A stretch of DNA of 64,000 bases from JBMNMU01 sp050953505 (lineage in GTDB: Bacteria; Bacillota; Clostridia; Peptostreptococcales; Anaerovoracaceae), in assembly GCA_050953505.1 (NCBI GenBank), contig JBMNMU010000001.1:744001-808000 (forward strand). The letters run 5' to 3'. The notes under the pieces were generated by a model, which searched no databases, was not told the DNA's origin, and saw only the letters and a list, made by a program, of their open reading frames with translations. Positions 27,501-35,287 of this stretch are shown here, in pieces; positions within the stretch are counted from its first letter, which is position 1, and every line of letters starts with the position of its first letter. The position numbers and the translations under genes are program-made.

Positions 27501-28088
27501 TCCGGACATATTGGAAAACCAAGGGATGGTATCCTTCAGGTAAAAGCAAAAAATAACAGCCAGGGCCTTATTGACCTAGGTATTAGAGCCGGTGCAGAGG
27601 CCATGGAAGGCGTTAAAGGATTGCTGATATTTGGGGAGGATCCAGACGTTGACTTGAGCGGACTAGAATTCCTGATGGTTTCCGATACTCATATGACAAA
27701 AACTGCAGAAAAGGCTGATGTGATATTCCCAGGAACAAGCTTTACGTCAATAGACGGTACATTCACTAATACAGAGAGAAGGCTACAACCTGTACAACAG
27801 GCTATTGAAGAAGATATTGCATTAAGCAATTGGGAAATCGCTGCAGAGCTTGCTCATGTATACGAAATTGATATGCCATATTTAGATACTGCTGACATTT
27901 CTTTAGAAATGGATGATCAGATTTATAAATACAAGTATGCAGAATTAGGAGAGATCCTAGATGGTGTACTGGTACCTGAAAATCCAGTTCTTCACGCAGT
28001 AGGAGAGGCTGAATTTGTAAATCCTTTAACGAATACTGACAACTTGATGAATACAATTGACAGTCGTTTACCAAAACCAAAGTATTAA
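24594..28088 (+). CDS. NuoG-like iron-sulfur protein with inserted GltD/NfnB-like NADP-flavoprotein domain
   Basis: 1,164 residues. In order: a 2Fe-2S domain (Cys36, 47, 50 and about 64); a GltD-type cysteine-rich segment (about 95-165); a GltD/NfnB-like FAD and pyridine-nucleotide domain (AVIGGGPLGLSAAY; AVVGGGNTAMDACRTA; IYRRTKDEMPA, the Arg pair typical of NADP(H) binding); two 4Fe-4S motifs (CVLCGLCVRVCDEV; CISCGQCVSVCPTGAL); a molybdopterin-type 4Fe-4S (CPYCSVGC); and a truncated molybdopterin-oxidoreductase domain. The position where formate dehydrogenases carry catalytic Cys/Sec reads CFNNRQSGLSK, so a formate dehydrogenase is unlikely. This resembles the large subunit of the Sporomusa-type Nfn (Stn) NADH/NADP/ferredoxin transhydrogenase; that match is from memory of the architecture. 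Confidence 0.85.
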   Translation: MKKYRLNLDGKEVFGLPGQTILEVARENDIYIPTLCFDERTEIYGSCGICVVEVEGNPKMVKACATEIAPNMVIKTNTERVYQSRKTNLELLLTDHVGDCRPPCALECPANQDCQGYIGLIANGEFEKALELIKDTNPLPASIGRVCPHPCESKCRRKLVDEPINIVTLKRFAADVDLSGEEFIPDRQPDTGKSVAVIGGGPLGLSAAYFLRLKGHDVTIYEAMPKLGGMLRYGIPEYRLPKEVLDHEISLIERMGVEMIPNTKIGVDIPFQTIRDEYDAVLIGIGAWVSTGVGCVGEDAKGVIGGIDFLRKVVRNEEINLGERVAVVGGGNTAMDACRTAVRLGAKEVYNIYRRTKDEMPADAIEIIEAEEEGVIFKNLTNPLEYLKYEDGCLKQVHLQVMELGEPDASGRRSPKPVEGKTEILDVDTVILAIGQAVDPKGFGGLDLTRKGGIAYDEETFMTSMEGVFAGGDCGNDKISIAIEAIADARKVAGVIDAYLEGEKVRYKKPFVVERHDLTEKDFEDRERLCRQELSVLEAKDRKDNFTEIATGFDAEQAMAEADRCLECGCHDYFECKLIDYSRQYNVEHERFSGDINKIDFEDDHPFIVRDPQKCVLCGLCVRVCDEVMGVCALGLVDRGFDTVVKPSLEKPLAETNCISCGQCVSVCPTGALQERLSIAKSVPLDTDVTDTTCPYCSVGCSIHLETHGDLLIKSVPDKEGVVNRGLLCGKGKFGFDCAELEGRLLEPMIKKNGEFVDSDYHEALVLTAKKAQAIGAKYGKDAIAVAISDRYTNEEAYVIKKFANAIGAKTLCFNNRQSGLSKVMGFDATPNTIDELLSTEVILVAGYHVVANPVIQLKIKQAAEAGAKVILVNPVGYEQHFEFATKIVYVDNDLTFLKEIAKSLLDMGKTSNAEGFEEFASSLSNITPRDDAKEIAALYGDAKKSMIVFQQNMVTTEAATLLGNIAVVSGHIGKPRDGILQVKAKNNSQGLIDLGIRAGAEAMEGVKGLLIFGEDPDVDLSGLEFLMVSDTHMTKTAEKADVIFPGTSFTSIDGTFTNTERRLQPVQQAIEEDIALSNWEIAAELAHVYEIDMPYLDTADISLEMDDQIYKYKYAELGEILDGVLVPENPVLHAVGEAEFVNPLTNTDNLMNTIDSRLPKPKY

Positions 28089-28161
28089 TAAATTTTGTGT
28101 CATGTACGGCACCAGTTCTTTCCGCCAGTAAGGGGGGAAGGATAAAGATAAAGGTGTTTGA

Positions 28162-28200
28162 GGCTGGGATATTATGCTATAATATTATCCCAGCCTTTAC
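28162..28200 (+). terminator. Terminator of the NuoEFG-like operon
   Basis: GGCTGGGATA (28162-28171) pairs perfectly with TATCCCAGCC (28186-28195), followed by TTTACCCTTT. Confidence 0.75.
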
Positions 28201-28250
28201 CCTTTGTAGCTTACAGAACTATTGGTGAATATTTACACTGTATTTTACAA

Positions 28251-28279
28251 TTGACTAATAGCCTGGATTAGGATAAAAT
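28251..28279 (+). promoter_or_regulatory. Sigma-A type promoter for the opp operon
   Basis: TTGACT (28251-28256) and TAAAAT (28274-28279) are exactly 17 bp apart, 67 bp upstream of the chosen oppB start. Confidence 0.7.
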
Positions 28280-28345
28280 ATTTTTTGTATGTTTACATCT
28301 TCAGCTAAATATTAGTTGAAAATAGCGAGATTTGGAGAAGATAGA

Positions 28346-29275
28346 ATGGCAAGATATATTGGAGGCCGTATTATACAGGCGGTCATAGTTGTGTTTTTAA
28401 TAGCATGCATAACATTTTTTTTAATGAATATGGTACCAGGTGGACCTTTCCTCAGTGAAAAATCACCCTCGCCGGAAGTGTTGGCAGCATTAGAGGCGAA
28501 ATACGGTCTGGACAAGCCACTTATTGTTCAGCTTAAGAACTATCTAGCAGATTTTATCAAAGGGGACCTAGGGGTTTCTTTTAAAATGCAAAAAAACCGT
28601 CCCGTTTTGGATATTATCACGGACATGTTTCCCGTATCAGCGAAAATCGGGATAATCGCCCTTATTTGGGCCATTGTTGTTGGTATACCTATAGGCTGCC
28701 TTGCGGCATATCATCGTGGAAAACCGCTAGACAGCATACTACGTGTGGTGACAACACTAGGAATTTCCGTTCCGTCCTTTGTGGTAGCTACGGTATTAAT
28801 GGTTCTATTCGGTGTAACATGGAAGCTACTGCCTATTGTAGGATTAACTAGCTGGCAGAGCTATATTTTGCCTTGCTTCGCGTTGGGATTTTACCCAATG
28901 TGTTATGTGGGTAGGCTTACTAGGTCTAGCATGCTGGATGTGATCAATCAAGAGTATATTAGAACTGCCAGAGCAAAAGGTGTTCCTACCTTTAGAATTA
29001 TTTTCAAGCATGCATTGAGAAATTCTTTGATTCCGGTTCTTACATACCTAGGACCTTTAACAGCCTTTATTCTTACAGGTGGGTTTGTTGTAGAAAGTGT
29101 ATTTAATATTCCAGGATTAGGAAGATATTTTATTCAGAGTATTTCAAATAGGGATTATCCTATTATTATGGGTACTACCATCTTCCTTGCATCCTTAATT
29201 GTTTTCATGAACTTGGTAGTAGATATCCTGTACAAATTCATAGATCCTAGAATTAATCTGGCAAGGAGGTCTTAA
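28346..29275 (+). CDS. oppB: Oligopeptide ABC transporter permease OppB
   Basis: Inner-membrane permease of a peptide importer, 309 residues from the ATG at 28346 (MARYIGGRIIQAVIVVF), chosen because GGAGAAG lies just upstream; the open frame starts at a TTG at 28316. It has about six membrane segments, the N-terminal family motif (FFLMNMVPGGPF), and the EAA loop (EYIRTARAKGVPTFRIIFKHALRN) that docks the ATPases. First gene of oppBCDFA, with its own promoter; oppC follows after 4 bp. Confidence 0.93.
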   Translation: MARYIGGRIIQAVIVVFLIACITFFLMNMVPGGPFLSEKSPSPEVLAALEAKYGLDKPLIVQLKNYLADFIKGDLGVSFKMQKNRPVLDIITDMFPVSAKIGIIALIWAIVVGIPIGCLAAYHRGKPLDSILRVVTTLGISVPSFVVATVLMVLFGVTWKLLPIVGLTSWQSYILPCFALGFYPMCYVGRLTRSSMLDVINQEYIRTARAKGVPTFRIIFKHALRNSLIPVLTYLGPLTAFILTGGFVVESVFNIPGLGRYFIQSISNRDYPIIMGTTIFLASLIVFMNLVVDILYKFIDPRINLARRS

Positions 29276-29279
29276 TAAT

Positions 29280-30335
29280 ATGTCTACGCAAGAAAAAAAA
29301 GAAAAAATATTAAGCTGTCAGGTTAATGTGGATCCCATGTTAGAAGCGATGGAGTATGAGTTTTTACCTGATGATTTTGAAATAGCTTCTAAGTCAGAAA
29401 AAGAAAATTTTATCGATATTAAAAAAAGCACCTCCTACTGGCAAGATGCCTGGAGACGACTGAAAGCGAACAAGGTTGCTATGGCATCCTTATATGTTAT
29501 CATTGCACTGATCATCTTCGCTTTCATAGGGCCAATGTTTTCTGAATATGATTATACTGAACAAATCAGAGGCTCTGCAAACTTGGATCCAAGCTGGGAG
29601 CATCCCTTTGGTACAGACAACCATGGCAGGGATATACTTGTCAGGACCATGTATGGAGCCAGAATCTCGATGATTATTGGTGTTGTGGCTAGCTTAATTG
29701 TATTGGCAATTGGTGCTACCTATGGAGCTATTTCTGGCTATCTAGGTGGTAGGATAGATAATATTATGATGCGTTTTGCAGAATTGATTTATTCTATTCC
29801 TGATGTACTAGTAGTCTTACTTCTCACCACAGTTTTGAAAGGACCACTACAAGACATTTTCAACAATAGCAATCTGGCAATTGTTAGGGGACTAGCCCTG
29901 CTTGGCCCTAGCTTAGTTGCCATTTTTATCGCCTTTGGACTCCTTTATTGGGTTTCTATGGCTCGTATTATTCGAGGTCAGGTACTGATGCTTAAGGAAC
30001 AGGAATATGTGACAGCGGCAAAAGCCCTTGGGGCCTCAGGGGGCAGAGTTATTAAGCAACACCTGCTTCCAAATTGTATTGGACAAATTATAGTAACAAC
30101 ATGCCTTCAGATACCATCAGCCATATTTTTGGAATCCTTCCTATCCTTCCTTGGTTTAGGAGTGTCAGCTCCAATGACCAGTCTAGGATCTTTGGCATCT
30201 GATGCGCTGGGTGGCATGTATTCGTACACATACAGGTTAATTATCCCTTCAGTGATATTAAGCGTCATGATTCTTTCACTAAATTTATTCGGTGATGGTT
30301 TGCGTGATGCTCTAGATCCACGGCTGAAGAAGTAG
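29280..30335 (+). CDS. oppC: Oligopeptide ABC transporter permease OppC
   Basis: Second permease of the peptide importer, 351 residues. A long hydrophilic N-terminus (about 65 residues) precedes the first membrane helix, as in OppC. Characteristic segments are EHPFGTDNHGRDILVRTMYGAR and the EAA loop EQEYVTAAKALGASGGRVIKQH. AAGGAGG overlaps the end of oppB and serves this ATG. It forms the channel as a heterodimer with OppB. Confidence 0.94.
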   Translation: MSTQEKKEKILSCQVNVDPMLEAMEYEFLPDDFEIASKSEKENFIDIKKSTSYWQDAWRRLKANKVAMASLYVIIALIIFAFIGPMFSEYDYTEQIRGSANLDPSWEHPFGTDNHGRDILVRTMYGARISMIIGVVASLIVLAIGATYGAISGYLGGRIDNIMMRFAELIYSIPDVLVVLLLTTVLKGPLQDIFNNSNLAIVRGLALLGPSLVAIFIAFGLLYWVSMARIIRGQVLMLKEQEYVTAAKALGASGGRVIKQHLLPNCIGQIIVTTCLQIPSAIFLESFLSFLGLGVSAPMTSLGSLASDALGGMYSYTYRLIIPSVILSVMILSLNLFGDGLRDALDPRLKK

Positions 30336-30348
30336 AGGAGGAGATGAC

Positions 30349-31362
30349 GTGGAAAATAATAATAAGGCCAACAAACTTCTTGAAGTTCGGGATTTAAGAG
30401 TTTCCTTTTTCACGCCGGCCGGCGAAGTTAAAGCCGTAGGCGGGATATCTTATGACTTAAATTATGGTGAGATCATGGGTATCGTTGGAGAATCGGGAAG
30501 CGGAAAGAGCGTTGAAGCTTACTCCATTATGGGTCTTTTGCAAAGTCCCGGAAAGGTCATTGGAGGTTCTATTATCTTCGAAGGCGAAGATGTATTGGCT
30601 TATGATAAAAAACAAATGCAAGATTTTAGGGGCAATAAAGTCAGCATGATATTTCAAAATCCCATGACTTGTTTGAACCCTGTGTATAAAATTGGAGATC
30701 AGCTTATGGAGGCACTCCTAGTCCACCATAAGATTTCCAAAGAAGATGCTAAAAAAAGAGCATTAGAAATGTTAGAGCTTGTAGGTATCAACAATCCGGA
30801 AAGAAGATTTAATCAGTATCCACATGAATTTTCCGGTGGGATGCGACAAAGGGTCATGATTGCCATGGGGCTTATATGTAACCCTAAGCTACTTATTGCC
30901 GATGAGCCGACAACAGCACTGGATGTTACGATCCAAGCTCAAATATTAGAGCTAATGAAGGATATTCAGAAAAAAACCAAAATGGCGATCATTTTCATCA
31001 CACACAACTTAGGTGTTGTGGCAGAAATTTGTGATAAAGTCTCTGTTATGTATGCGGGCCATATAGTTGAACAGGGATTGGTAAATGATATTTTCTATAA
31101 TCCAAAGCATCCTTATACCGTAGGATTGCTTCGATCTATGCCTAGGGTGGATGCAGATGAATATGAGAGGCTTATACCTATAGCTGGTACCCCTGTAGAT
31201 ATGCTGAACCCACCTGCAGGATGTCCTTTTTCACCACGGTGTGAGCATACAATGAAGATTTGCTTAAGAAAAACACCTCCGCTATTTGAATGCGGTGATG
31301 GACATGTGTCAGCGTGCTGGTTGCTTGCAAAGGAAGAGGAGGGTGCTATAGATGAAGGATAA
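30349..31362 (+). CDS. oppD: Oligopeptide ABC transporter ATPase OppD
   Basis: Cytoplasmic ATPase of the importer, 337 residues from GTG at 30349, with GAGGAGGAG just upstream. Walker A (GESGSGKSV), signature (EFSGGMRQRVMIAMGL) and Walker B (LLIADEPTTALDVTIQ) are intact. The C-terminal oligopeptide-transporter extension carries the cysteine-rich motif PAGCPFSPRCEHTMKIC, known in this family as an iron-sulfur binding region. It overlaps oppF by 11 bp. Confidence 0.94.
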   Translation: MENNNKANKLLEVRDLRVSFFTPAGEVKAVGGISYDLNYGEIMGIVGESGSGKSVEAYSIMGLLQSPGKVIGGSIIFEGEDVLAYDKKQMQDFRGNKVSMIFQNPMTCLNPVYKIGDQLMEALLVHHKISKEDAKKRALEMLELVGINNPERRFNQYPHEFSGGMRQRVMIAMGLICNPKLLIADEPTTALDVTIQAQILELMKDIQKKTKMAIIFITHNLGVVAEICDKVSVMYAGHIVEQGLVNDIFYNPKHPYTVGLLRSMPRVDADEYERLIPIAGTPVDMLNPPAGCPFSPRCEHTMKICLRKTPPLFECGDGHVSACWLLAKEEEGAIDEG

Positions 31363-32314
31363 TGCACTCATCAGAATAGAGAACTTAAAAAAATACTTTC
31401 CCATTAAGGAAAGTTTAATGAAAACAAGATATGTTCATGCGGTGGAAGATGTTAGCTTCATTATTAATGAAGGCGAAACACTAGGCCTTGTGGGGGAATC
31501 CGGATGTGGAAAGACTACATTAGGCAGGACCATATTAAGGCTTCATGAACCTACTAGCGGAAAGATTATTTATAGAGGGAAAGATATCACTAATACAAAG
31601 ATGCTTCCTTATCGAAGGAAGATGCAGATTATCTTTCAAGATCCCTCAGCATCTTTGGACCCGCGAAAAACTGTTGGAGAAATTGTGGGAGAGGCCATTG
31701 ATATTCACCAGCTTGCTTCTGGGAAAAAGGAAAGAACTGAGCGGATACAGAGCCTCTTAACCCAAGTAGGACTGAATAGTGAGCACTCTAATCGCTATCC
31801 CCATGAATTTTCAGGGGGTCAACAGCAACGTATAGGAATCGCTAGGGCTTTAGCAGTAGAGCCTGAATTTATCGTGTGCGATGAACCTATTTCAGCCCTT
31901 GATGTTTCAATTCAATCACAGATTGTAAATATGCTAGAAGATATGCAGAAAGAGTTAAACCTTACTTATTTATTTATTGCACATGACTTATCTGTTGTTA
32001 GGCATATTTCCAAGCGTATTGGGGTGATGTATCTTGGGTGCCTTGTTGAACTCGCAGAAAGTAATGAACTAAATAAGAACCCTCTGCACCCCTATACGAA
32101 AACTCTTTTATCTTCAGTTCCTGTTCCTGATCCAATAAAGAGCAAAGAACGGCAGAGAATCATTTTAGAAGGGGATATCCCAAACCCTATAAATCCACCT
32201 TCTGGCTGCAGGTTCCATACTCGTTGTCCCTATGCCATGGAACGATGCAAGGTAGAGGTACCTAAGTTCAGAGAGCTTGCTCCTGGGCACTTTGCAGCCT
32301 GCCATTTATACTAA
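31352..32314 (+). CDS. oppF: Oligopeptide ABC transporter ATPase OppF
   Basis: Second ATPase of the peptide importer, 320 residues. Walker A (GESGCGKTTLGRTIL), signature (EFSGGQQQRIGIARAL) and Walker B (FIVCDEPISALDVSIQ) are intact. The C-terminal OppDF extension has PSGCRFHTRCPYAMERC. Its start overlaps oppD by 11 bp. The pair would form the OppDF heterodimer that drives import through OppBC. Confidence 0.94.
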   Translation: MKDNALIRIENLKKYFPIKESLMKTRYVHAVEDVSFIINEGETLGLVGESGCGKTTLGRTILRLHEPTSGKIIYRGKDITNTKMLPYRRKMQIIFQDPSASLDPRKTVGEIVGEAIDIHQLASGKKERTERIQSLLTQVGLNSEHSNRYPHEFSGGQQQRIGIARALAVEPEFIVCDEPISALDVSIQSQIVNMLEDMQKELNLTYLFIAHDLSVVRHISKRIGVMYLGCLVELAESNELNKNPLHPYTKTLLSSVPVPDPIKSKERQRIILEGDIPNPINPPSGCRFHTRCPYAMERCKVEVPKFRELAPGHFAACHLY

Positions 32315-32420
32315 TCGATAATTCTCTGTATGTAGTATCACTTCATGCAGTAAATTATAAACAAAAAATAATACTAATATAAGCATGCCCTAAGGCAAGC
32401 AAAAGGAGGAGAATTATTTG

Positions 32421-34079
32421 ATGAAAACTAAAAGGCTTATCGTATTGCTTCTCGCATTCAGCCTAGTGTTCACATTAGCAGCTTGTGGAGGCGGAGGAGA
32501 AGGAAAAGTTGAAGGAAACGGCGACTTTGAGATGACTCTTAGTATCGCTTCAGAGCCACAGACAATTGACCCCGCATTAAACAGTGCAGTTGACGGTGCC
32601 ATCATGATACAGCATATGTTTGAAGGGTTAATGACTTGGGAAGATGACGGCGAAGGAAATGCAGTAATTACAGAGGGTCAGGCTGAAAGCTATGAAGTTA
32701 GCGAAGATGGTACAGTATACACATTTACGCTAAGAGATGATGCTAAATGGTCTGACGGAGAACCTGTAACAGCTCAGGATTTCGTATATGCTTGGCAGAG
32801 ACTAGTTACTCCAGAAACAGCAGCGGATTACAACTACATGATTGATATGGTAGTAAATGCAAATGAAATCATGGCAGGAGAAGTTGATCCTTCAGAGCTT
32901 GGTATTGTTGCAATTGATAAGTCAACTTTAGAAATTACTCTTCATACACCTACTCCATATTTCTTGGAAGTATGTGCTTTTCCTGCTACTTTCCCTGTTC
33001 GTCAGGACATGATCGAGGCAGGAGGAGACCAGTGGACCTTTAGCGAAGAAACCTATATCGGAAACGGTCCATATAAAATGGAACAGTGGGAGCATAACTC
33101 CTTCATCAGAATGATTCCAAATGAAAACTATTATGACTACGAAAATTTAGGGCCTTCATCCATTAAATTCATGCTTATGGATGACGACAATGCAAAGTTA
33201 GCAGCATATAAGGGTGGAGAACTTCTATTTATCGAAAATCCGCCAATCGATGAAATTCCTGCATTATTAGCATCAGGAGAATTGAAAGTTGCTGACTATA
33301 TTGGAACATACTATGTATGCTTTAATAATCAGCTGGCACCATTTGACGACGCAAGGGTTAGAGAAGCTTTCTCCCTTGTTATTGACAGAAACTATATAAC
33401 AGAGCAAATCAGTGGTACAGGAGAAGTTCCTGCAACTGGTTATGTACCTGCAGGCGTATATGATGCGGAAGGTCCTGGAAGCGACGACTTTAGAACTGTA
33501 GGTGGAGATTATTACAGTGTTGACCCTGCAGAGTACGAGGCAAACTGCGAAAGAGCACGTGAGCTTCTTGCGGAAGCAGGATATCCAAACGGCGAAGGCT
33601 TCCCAATAGTAGATTACCTCTACAATACCGCTGATAACCATAGAGCTATCGGTGAAGCGCTACAAAACATGTGGCAAAATGAACTTGGCGTAACTGTAAC
33701 ACTTACAAATCAGGACTGGGGAGTATTCCTTCAGACAAGAAAAGATGGAGATTATTCAATTGCTAGAAATGGCTGGATTGCTGACTACAATGATCCTATT
33801 TCCTTCTTAGATATGTGGGTTACAGGCGGCGGTAACAACGATGCTCAGTATTCTAACCCAGAGTATGATGCTCTTATTGCTAAAGTAAAGAAAGCTACCA
33901 CTCAGGAAGAGAGATTCCAGTATATGCACGAGGCAGAGGATATACTTCTTGGCCAAGACAAGTTCTCAGCGCCAATATACTTCTATACTCAACCATATAT
34001 GCTTTCTGACAAGGTGAAGGGTATGTACTACACACCACTTGGCTATTTCTTCTTTAGCTATGCTAGTCTTGCAGAATAA
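32421..34079 (+). CDS. oppA: Oligopeptide-binding lipoprotein OppA
   Basis: Extracellular family 5 solute-binding protein that captures peptides for the OppBCDF importer. The signal peptide KRLIVLLLAFSLVFTLAAC ends in a lipobox (LAAC), so it is lipid-anchored. The mature 530-residue body has family motifs such as RDDAKWSDGEPVTAQDFVYAWQ and the glycine-rich linker after the lipobox. I chose ATG at 32421; an adjacent TTG at 32418 is also possible, both after AGGAGGAG. It follows oppF by about 105 bp and ends at a double terminator. Confidence 0.93.
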   Translation: MKTKRLIVLLLAFSLVFTLAACGGGGEGKVEGNGDFEMTLSIASEPQTIDPALNSAVDGAIMIQHMFEGLMTWEDDGEGNAVITEGQAESYEVSEDGTVYTFTLRDDAKWSDGEPVTAQDFVYAWQRLVTPETAADYNYMIDMVVNANEIMAGEVDPSELGIVAIDKSTLEITLHTPTPYFLEVCAFPATFPVRQDMIEAGGDQWTFSEETYIGNGPYKMEQWEHNSFIRMIPNENYYDYENLGPSSIKFMLMDDDNAKLAAYKGGELLFIENPPIDEIPALLASGELKVADYIGTYYVCFNNQLAPFDDARVREAFSLVIDRNYITEQISGTGEVPATGYVPAGVYDAEGPGSDDFRTVGGDYYSVDPAEYEANCERARELLAEAGYPNGEGFPIVDYLYNTADNHRAIGEALQNMWQNELGVTVTLTNQDWGVFLQTRKDGDYSIARNGWIADYNDPISFLDMWVTGGGNNDAQYSNPEYDALIAKVKKATTQEERFQYMHEAEDILLGQDKFSAPIYFYTQPYMLSDKVKGMYYTPLGYFFFSYASLAE

Positions 34080-34128
34080 TAGTTGAGATAGTTTGAGTAT
34101 CAGAGAATAGAAAATAGAATATAAAAAA

Positions 34129-34176
34129 AGAAATCTCGTCTACAGCATTTGTTGTGGCGGGATTTCTTGCAATTTT
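34129..34176 (+). terminator. Terminator of the opp operon (first)
   Basis: AAGAAATCTCG pairs with CGGGATTTCTT and the inner CTACAGC with GTTGTGG through wobble pairs; GCAATTTT follows. Confidence 0.7.
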
Positions 34177-34179
34177 AAA

Positions 34180-34204
34180 GGGACGCGAAAGCGTCCCTAT
34201 TTTA
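34180..34204 (+). terminator. Second hairpin after oppA
   Basis: GGGACGC-GAAA-GCGTCCC is a perfect 7-bp stem closed by a GNRA tetraloop and followed by TATTTTAA, immediately downstream of the first terminator. Confidence 0.7.
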
Positions 34205-34219
34205 ATGGAATAACTCGGT

Positions 34220-34409
34220 AGAACATTAGATGCGTTTGAACCAGGTGTTGGAGGGGTTTCGAAAATACTCTCCGCTGAAATGGAGCAACATGATCAGCCT
34301 CTGTCAAACACGGTTAATAGCTGGTTTGTTTGACAGTCTGAACATGGCGACATGAAGCGATGTGAGTATCAAAACTCCGACCATCTGGTGAGCGCGCATC
34401 CAATGTTCT
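34220..34409. repeat. 190-bp imperfect palindromic element
   Basis: The ends are inverted repeats of 15 bp with one mismatch: 34220-34234 (AGAACATTAGATGCG) against 34395-34409. Further paired blocks lie between: ATACTC (34265-34270) with GAGTAT (34364-34369), CCAGGTGTTGGAG-type sequence with ACTCCGACCATCTGG, and a perfect 10-bp pair at the centre (34301-34310 with 34327-34336). The apical loop is 16 nt. It is less AT-rich than neighbouring gaps and has no usable ORF. It could be a MITE-like element or a structured RNA. No target-site duplication is evident. Confidence 0.6.
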
Positions 34410-34410
34410 T

Positions 34411-35187
34411 TTATTTGTTTTGGAACTTTGCAGGTCTTTTTTCTAAGAAAGCCCTCATTCCTTCAGTTTGATCCTCTGAAGCAAAGCAAGATACAACGGC
34501 TTCTCCCTCAAAAGCTACTCCTGAGTGTACATCAAGATTAATTCCTTTATTTATGGCTAGCTTGGAAGCTCTTACAGCTATAGGTGCTTTAGAGGCAATG
34601 GTTCTAGCTACTTTTTCAGCAGTTCCCATAAGCTCTTCTGCTACGACAATTTTATCAATTAGACCAATTCGATAGGCTTCCTGAGCATCAATCATTTCAG
34701 CAGTCAAGATAAGATATTTGGCCATGCCTTTTCCAACAAGCCTTGGAAGTCTTTGAGTTCCTCCAAAGCCTGGAGTTATTCCAAGCCCAACTTCTGGTTG
34801 TCCAAACTTTGCCTTTTCTGATCCGATTCTGATGTCGCAGGCCATGGCAAGTTCACATCCGCCGCCCAAAGCAAAACCATTTATAGCGGCGATAACTGGC
34901 TTGTCGATATCTTCAATAAAGTTCATTACTTTTTGGCCTTTTAGCATCATCGCTCTGCCATCTTGGGCGCCTAAATTAACCATTTCAGAGATATCAGCAC
35001 CTGCAACAAAGGCTCTGCCTTCACCAGTAATGATGGCAATATTAACTTCCGGGTCCTCATTTACAGTAGTGAAAACTTCATATAGCTCGTCTAATACTTT
35101 GCTGTTTAAGGCATTCATGGCGTTCGGCCTATTCACTGTTATAAATGCAATTCCATCTTTTACTTCATAAATTAAATTCTCATACAT
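34411..35187 (-). CDS. crt: Enoyl-CoA hydratase / 3-hydroxybutyryl-CoA dehydratase (crotonase)
   Basis: Crotonase-family hydratase of 258 residues. The CoA-binding and oxyanion-hole segments AGADISEM and NGFALGGGCELAMACDI and the catalytic glutamate region GQPEVGLGITPGFGGTQRLPRLVG are all present, so it should interconvert 3-hydroxybutyryl-CoA and crotonyl-CoA. I chose the ATG at 35187 (MYENLIYEVKDG), with GAAAGGAAG just upstream; the frame is open to 35211. It stands alone, without hbd or thl, with its own promoter, and would feed crotonyl-CoA to Bcd. Confidence 0.9.
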   Translation of the reverse strand: MYENLIYEVKDGIAFITVNRPNAMNALNSKVLDELYEVFTTVNEDPEVNIAIITGEGRAFVAGADISEMVNLGAQDGRAMMLKGQKVMNFIEDIDKPVIAAINGFALGGGCELAMACDIRIGSEKAKFGQPEVGLGITPGFGGTQRLPRLVGKGMAKYLILTAEMIDAQEAYRIGLIDKIVVAEELMGTAEKVARTIASKAPIAVRASKLAINKGINLDVHSGVAFEGEAVVSCFASEDQTEGMRAFLEKRPAKFQNK

Positions 35188-35243
35188 CTGGGATACTTCC
35201 TTTCTTCTCAATTTGACTATTCAATCCTATATTTACGAAGATA

Positions 35244-35272
35244 ATGTTAACATTTTAGAAATAAATAATCAA
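35244..35272 (-). promoter_or_regulatory. Promoter of crt
   Basis: On the minus strand TTGATT (35272-35267) and TAACAT (35249-35244) are 17 bp apart. The -10 lies within the 12-bp palindrome AATGTTAACATT (35243-35254), which may bind a regulator. Confidence 0.5.
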
Positions 35273-35287
35273 CGGTAGTTCTAAAGT

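Noticed and set aside
26680..28088. Formate dehydrogenase catalytic subunit
   Set aside because: The catalytic Cys/Sec and adjacent His are missing and the domain is truncated.
34220..34409. Intact insertion sequence
   Set aside because: Terminal inverted repeats exist but there is no transposase ORF and no clear target duplication, so only a MITE-like or RNA element is proposed.
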